Of a stretch of 64,000 nucleotides of DNA, positions 59,412-64,000 are shown piece by piece. How positions within the stretch are numbered: the stretch's first letter is position 1; each line of letters starts with the position of its first letter. This DNA comes from Pyrrhoderma lamaoense (lineage: Eukaryota; Basidiomycota; Agaricomycetes; Hymenochaetales; Hymenochaetaceae), in assembly GCA_002794735.1 (NCBI GenBank), contig NBAZ01000001.1, positions 2,542,001 to 2,606,000 of the forward strand, written 5' to 3'. The notes below the pieces were generated by a model that saw nothing but the letters and a program-made list of their open reading frames with translations, had not been told where the DNA came from and made no database searches. The translations under genes were made by a program, and so were the position numbers.

Positions 59412-59964
59412 ATGTCCGATCCGAAAACAACTACTGCGCCTTCTTGGTCATCGGGATTACCAGAGCCCAAGAGTACTCCTAATAAATTCTCGCCTGAAAC
59501 GATCGCGGAGTACATCAAGTCGGGATCAGCTGAAATCGGAAAAGACTACATTGTGGTAGACGTCCGAAGGACGGATTTTGAGGTCAAAATCTCATTTGCT
59601 TTTTCCCTCCCATTCTTTTTTACATTTCCGAGTCTGTTTGAACGTAAAAATGACTTAATCAAAATCATACCAAAAACACAAAATATAGGACTATGCTATC
59701 CCCGGAGCTATCAACCTCCCGGCTCATTCGTTTTACGCTACACGTGAGGGCGTCGTGGCTTTACTGAAAAACGTCCGAACTGTCGTATTTCATTGCCAAT
59801 CGTGCGGCAAGTCAACGTCTCGCGGTCGCCAAGTTGCGGCTTATTATCAAGACACGCTTGAGGAGTTAGGGATCACGACGAGTGAGGCGTTTTATTTAGA
59901 AGGAGGAATTAAAGGTTGGATTGAAAAGTACAAAGAAGATCAGACGCTCGTCATAAAACTATAA
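59412..59964 (+). CDS. Rhodanese-domain (Cdc25/Acr2-like) protein
   Basis: Two exons (59412-59582, 59689-59964) give about 148 residues, a single rhodanese domain. Motifs are YIVVDVRRTDFE, then DYAIPGAINLPAHSFYA, the active-site segment VVFHCQSCGKSTSRGRQVAA, and the closing LEGGIKGWIEKY. The size and HC active loop resemble yeast Ych1/Acr2 and Cdc25-like phosphatases. The loop contains CGKSTSR, which also fits Cys-x5-Arg, so arsenate reductase or small phosphatase activity is possible. No targeting signal is seen. The function is inferred only at domain level. Confidence 0.87.
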
Positions 59965-60124
59965 AATCTAATAGGTATTATATTATAATAAGAATTAACC
60001 AAAGAGAAAGCTCGTTTGTACTGTATATATACGTGAGTACATCTATATATCTTGTCGTCTATCATGGCAAGAACTGTATTAAATCTGTATGAGATCTTAT
60101 TAGATAACGAGTAAGTCTTATCAG

Positions 60125-60822
60125 TCAACCGAAGATGAGTCTATTGAGCTGTTGTTCAGCAGCCTGACCATAAACATTCAAGCCGCTAACCCAGAGTTTA
60201 AACCAAACAAGGGCAAAGACAGAGCCGTAAAGCACTCCAGCAGCACACTGTTGCCAAGTATGATGACCCAGCCATATTCTAGAGCCTACAATCTCTGCGG
60301 CATAAGGTACAACAAGCAAAGGTAAATATCTCGTCAGTGGGCTATTTGGAAACGATGGATGGATTGGGAGGTATAAGCAAGCCAAAGGTATATACACTGC
60401 ATAGTGGGTGATCGTAGCGGAGTGAGTGCTAGGCATCCTGTTCAAGCAACGAATGATATTGTCAGGAGGTACAACCGGTCAGGTCCGGACCTGGATTTGC
60501 GTATTGAAGGAAATTGACGCACCCATAGGATTTCTGCTTAGCTGATGGATGCTTAGGCCTGGGTTGGCGTATAAGACGCTTTACAAGTTTAGAAGTATAA
60601 GCACATGCAGTGGCCCCCGCAGCAAAGTAGAACACGCCGGCGGAGCGTGTGTAGAGAAGGAGGAAAGCCGTCGAGCTCGTGACAATCATATTAGTCTGCG
60701 GAAAGCAGTGTGAGCGTTGGAATGACCCGTAGATACGACCCATAAAGAGGTAGAAAAGAGTAAAGGAGGGCACTTGCCTCCTCGAGGAACCGCTTTCTGA
60801 ATGCCCAAAAGTAGCTCGCCAT
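60125..60822 (-). CDS. PAP2 superfamily lipid phosphatase-like membrane protein
   Basis: Three exons give about 175 residues. Motif 1 is KLVKRLIRQPRP (Lys-x6-Arg-Pro). Motif 2 is MPSTHSATITH (PSxH type). Motif 3 is SRIWLGHHTWQQ, with the catalytic Arg and His, but Gln where many family members have Asp. There are four or five hydrophobic segments. It resembles dolichyl-diphosphatase or other PAP2 lipid phosphatases of the ER. The intron at 60,696-60,777 uses a GC donor (GAG followed by GCAAGT) with a normal AG acceptor. Exon 2 joins exon 3 as YG followed by MPSTHS. ATG 60822 (MASYFWAFRKRF) is preferred; an in-frame ATG at 60,903 would add a 27-residue Ser/Arg-rich leader. Confidence 0.8.
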
Positions 60823-60903
60823 TGTTGATCTGGAGGCCTGTGTCCACCTGACGGATACCGAAGTCGAACGCAGCAGATTATATATGTGCGCAGTCAAGCT
60901 CAA

Positions 60904-61004
60904 GGGGCAACGACCTTTTGAGAAAAACGAGATCTTCAGGTCTGGGTTATACTATATTTAGCATAGTCACTATACATGTGTAATTTTTATTAGCATAATT
61001 TTAT

Positions 61005-61102
<98 letters not shown>

Positions 61103-61361
61103 TATATTAGCATAGCCACAACACGTGGAAATTAGCAAATTTAAATTATCAAAAAAGAATAAATAATTATAATTATATTCTCAATATTACAAGAGAGCCA
61201 GACCCCCACAAGACGAAGGCGAACCCCTTCTTTGACTCCAACACCCAGCACCCTCCTTCCATCCCTTTTTTAGTCCTTCTCCTTTTTTTCTCTCTCACTT
61301 GATTACCTTTCGCTTATAACCAGCATCAGTCTCTACTTTTGAAAAGTCTTCGAAAAGAAAA
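60904..61361. other. Intergenic with poly-T tract, promoter of the PLC-like gene
   Basis: AT-rich flanks around the T tract. A CT-rich stretch at 61,250-61,300 precedes the start codon at 61,362, as in many fungal promoters. Confidence 0.5.
61007..61100. repeat. 94-base poly-T tract
   Basis: 94 consecutive T on the + strand in noncoding DNA. It is bordered by similar sequences: TTTAGCATAGTCACTATACA upstream (about 60,956) and ATTAGCATAGCCACAACACG downstream (about 61,106). It could be the remnant of a retroposed poly(A) tail on the minus strand, or slippage or assembly expansion. Confidence 0.9.
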
Positions 61362-62882
61362 ATGCATTACTCTTTAGCGCAGGCCGCCCTCTCGACACTC
61401 GCATTTCTTTCAACATCTTCAGCCGCACTCACCCGGCGAGCGTCGACATGCAACGGCTATTCAGAAGTACTGAAACATCCGTTCATATCGTATCTTCTGT
61501 CCAACTAACTCTTGCTCTCTTAGTTCTGTGACAAAAGCTACGGAAACATTTCTTTCGTCGGAGCTCATGACTCCTACGCCGTCGGCACTAATAATTGTGA
61601 GTTACACGATGTTCCATGCTGTCCTGACAATCGAACTGATAGATGTATCCTGATAGTGGCAACGAATCAAGACTATGATGGTGATACATTCTCTAATCCG
61701 AGCTCGTACCATTCTAAAAGCTGACTGATGATCCTCGCATGCTTCCGTAATTGGCTTGCTTGCATGTGGCTCTTTTCAGTCACTCAGCAGCTGAATGATG
61801 GAATTCGCATGCTTCAGATGCAGGCACACCTTTCCAGCGATGTGATCCATCTCTGTCATACAAGCTGCCTTCTTTACGACGGAGGAACTCTAGAGGATTA
61901 CCTTACTAAAGGTAAATTTAAATCTTAAATAAAGATCCGATCAAATTCTAAACAAGTTTTAAAAACCCAGTCAAAAGTTGGATGGATGATAATACAAATG
62001 ATGGTCGGTGACCTGTATCATCCTTCTGTTAATTTTTCTAAAGCAATATCATTATCTAGTTGTCACCCTCTTAATTGTGAATTCAGATGGTGTTTCTCCT
62101 TCAGATTATGCAACTGTCTTTGAGTCTGTGGGGCTTTCCAATATCTCATACTCCCCTTCTTCTTCATCAATAAAATATACGGACTGGCCGACACTAGGTG
62201 ACATGATTGACGATGGCACTCGCTTAGTCACATTCATGGACTCCGGGGCTGACTACTCCTCAGTCACCTATATTATTGATGGTATGCTTCCTCAGCTTCC
62301 TTTGAAATAGAATCACTAAATTTGAAATTTTCCTTATGAAGAATTTTCAAACATGTGGGAAACTGCGTATGATGTAACGGACACTACGTTTGACTGCAAT
62401 GTCAACAGAACAAGTGGTGACTCGACTACCGAGCTTTACACGATTAATCATTTCCTCGACAAATATGTTACTGTTCTTACTACTACATTAACTCCCGATA
62501 AAGATTCATTGAATCAGACCAATGCAGCTAATGGGACTGGCTCCCTCGGTTTGCAGGCTAGTGAGTGCGGAGCGGAGTATGGCCGATATCCTAATTTCAT
62601 GCTTGTAGACGTGAGTGTTTCATTGCGATGTCCGTAATATACTAAGCCCGCTCATTGTGTTAATACTAGTTTTATGAGTATGGTGGCGGATCAGTATTTG
62701 AAGTAGCAGCCACTCTCAATGGTGTTACGTACTCCCCGTCCTCCCCGATTGCTACCCCTATATCAGATACTAGCTCTTCAAGTAGCTCCGCAGGCCATGT
62801 AGCTCCTGTTCCTCGTGGATTACTAGCAATATTCTTCACTTTTCTCGCCGGAGGCGTCTTTGGCGCATGGATTGTTTTATAA
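61362..62882 (+). CDS. Secreted PLC-like phosphodiesterase with C-terminal hydrophobic tail
   Basis: About eight exons with clean phases give roughly 380 residues. The signal peptide is MHYSLAQAALSTLAFLSTSS. The PI-PLC X-type fold shows FVGAHDSYAVGTNN with the first catalytic His, then LATNQDYDVTQQLNDGIRML and VIHLCHTSCLLYDGGTLED with the second. Later blocks are VVTLLIVNSDGVSPSDY, LVTFMDSGADYSSVTYI, the ending EYGRYPNFMLVD, and FYEYGGGSVFEVAATLNGV. A Ser-rich segment and a terminal hydrophobic stretch (LLAIFFTFLAGGVFGAWIVL) suggest GPI anchoring or a membrane tail. Fungal members lack the Ca-binding residues of true PI-PLC as far as known, so the substrate is uncertain. Confidence 0.88.
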
Positions 62883-63216
62883 ATGGACTCTTTAACTAAA
62901 CATGGACTTAAAATCTCATGGACTCGGATTTGGATTTAGATATTAAAACTTTGCTTGTGAAGCATATAATTGATAATATAAAAATTGGATTGCATACAGT
63001 ATTTTTCTCTTTAAATACCTTGAATTGAGGTCGGAACCTAATGACTGACTCATCCACTTGGTGGCTCAGTGACTGCACAGCCACTATAGCATAGCTTGGA
63101 GCTTGAATGGGAAGTACACGTATTTTCTTTTAATCCAATATGAGAGGCAAAACTAGTCTTACTTCCAACCACAACTACCCCGTTATACCCCTTAAGCGTC
63201 TGACTCAGAGATTGAC
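62883..63216. other. Intergenic, no gene seen
   Basis: 334 bp of AT-rich sequence between the PLC-like gene and the following transposase-like frame. Nothing is recognised. Confidence 0.5.
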
Positions 63217-64000
63217 ATGGACTGCCCACCCTGGAGGAATATCGATCCCTCAACTCAGAACCAGACAGCGTCCTATGCCATACTTATTCAGAATCCTGAT
63301 AGTATAGCTTTGCCTTTGAGAAGCAACCAATGCTCGAGTCTTCCCCCCGTACCCACTGGCAGGCAGTTGATACTACATAGCATAGAATCTAGTGAAACCC
63401 CTATGACTACAGAGTCACGAAATGCTCCGCAGCGCCCCCCACTCCAGTCTGAACTGACCAGTTCGGCACAGATCGATCCCGGGGTCCCCACGTCGTACGG
63501 ATTGGGGGACGAAGATGGGGGATTTGACTTGAATCCCGACGATATGGAATTTTTTGATAACATGGAGTCTTTCGAGCAGTGGAGAGCAAAGCTATGGGAT
63601 GATGATTGCATCGAATTTATCTTCAAAAATAGATCCGCCTCAAAGGCAAAAGTACCAAAATTTAAGGAGAGAGTTACCCTCGTTTGCTCACGCAAGAGGG
63701 TCGGTGGACAGAGGCACAAGAAAAAGAATCCAGAGAGGACCCAGAAAACTCCAAGCCGAAAGGTAAAAAATTGTTTTCCGTAACAACCAACTGACATTTA
63801 TTACTGTTATTCATATTGTCGCTTCGCGCCAACCCCAAAGATTGAAGGGCAAGGGTGCCCTGCTTCCATTATCTACTACACGTATCACGAGTCCTCAGTC
63901 ATAAGGGCTAAATGTGTGTTACTCCTTTTGTCATATTCCGTCGAATAAGAAATATGCTAACTCTTCACCTTGATTTCTATCAAGATGTTAATAAGCATTC
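63217..64000 (+). mobile_element. Probable Mutator-like (MULE) transposase N-terminus, cut by window end
   Basis: The first frame (63217-63776, reading on to a stop at 63783 if unspliced) has a Pro/Ser-rich leader, then FDNMESFEQWRAKLWDDDCI, a basic core VTLVCSRKRVGGQRHKKKNP, and KTPSRK before a GTAAAA donor. A second exon from about 63,848 gives GKGCPASIIYYTYHESSVIR. This order (SFEEW...EF, VC-R-GTGG, KKNP, then GCPA-I) is the FAR1/FLYWCH-like DNA-binding start of Mutator-type transposases frequent in mushrooms. The catalytic DDE part would lie beyond 64,000. The ATG at 63,217 may not be the true start; ATG 63,403 is closer to the domain. No terminal inverted repeat could be seen. An alternative is a domesticated host gene with the same domain. 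Confidence 0.5.

Noticed and set aside
63288..63797. 169-codon minus-strand frame
   Set aside because: Antisense of the transposase-like coding sequence.
1..64000. tRNA genes, rRNA genes and CRISPR arrays
   Set aside because: No GGTTCGAATCC-type T-arm with matching acceptor stem, no rRNA-like sequence and no regularly spaced repeats were found by eye.

Overview
The window is nuclear DNA from a filamentous basidiomycete fungus, most likely Agaricomycotina. The genes carry many short (about 45-110 nt) GT-AG introns. They match basidiomycete families: a TAF1 without bromodomains, a PacC/Rim101 factor with a long C-terminus, mushroom-type PLC-like secreted phosphodiesterases, and a PA28 proteasome activator, which ascomycete yeasts lack. 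Genus cannot be told from the sequence alone.

Layout. 0-31 kb: a NOP6-like nucleolar RNA-binding protein (+), the Golgi t-SNARE SED5 (-), NAD-dependent glycerol-3-phosphate dehydrogenase (+), an ankyrin/CCCH zinc-finger protein (+), the bifunctional purine enzyme ADE5,7 (-), a Ser/Thr-Pro-rich protein of unknown function (-), a MAPEG/microsomal glutathione transferase (-), the ribosome-assembly WD protein RRB1 (+), PA28 (-), urease accessory protein UreF (+), a GNAT acetyltransferase (-) and an AYR1-like reductase (-). 31.4-35.2 kb has no recognisable gene. 35-64 kb: PacC/RIM101 (-), mitochondrial ribosomal protein mL38 (-), TAF1 (-), UTP11 (+), a VHS/GAT protein like LSB5 (+), an HST4-type sirtuin (-), myosin regulatory light chain (-), RanGAP RNA1 (-), mitochondrial seryl-tRNA synthetase (-), RFC4 (+), a rhodanese (+), a PAP2 phosphatase-like protein (-), a 94-base T run, a PLC-like secreted protein (+), and the start of a probable Mutator-like transposase cut by the window end.

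The content is almost entirely conserved housekeeping genes, with no metabolic cluster or defence island. Three ribosome-biogenesis genes (NOP6-like, RRB1, UTP11) are scattered rather than grouped. Several pairs share short divergent promoters: SED5/GPD 563 bp, PA28/UreF 353 bp, TAF1/UTP11 211 bp, SerRS/RFC4 114 bp. Promoter motifs fit gene function: CRE (TGACGT-type) sites beside GPD, ACGCG boxes beside RFC4, and seven GCCAAG sites upstream of PacC itself.

The most important caution is that at least nine conserved genes have reading frames broken by single-base shifts. Nearly all correspond to one missing base, many beside homopolymers. This pattern suggests residual indel errors in a long-read-type assembly, not pseudogenes. 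Reported CDS spans for those genes therefore bridge frame breaks.
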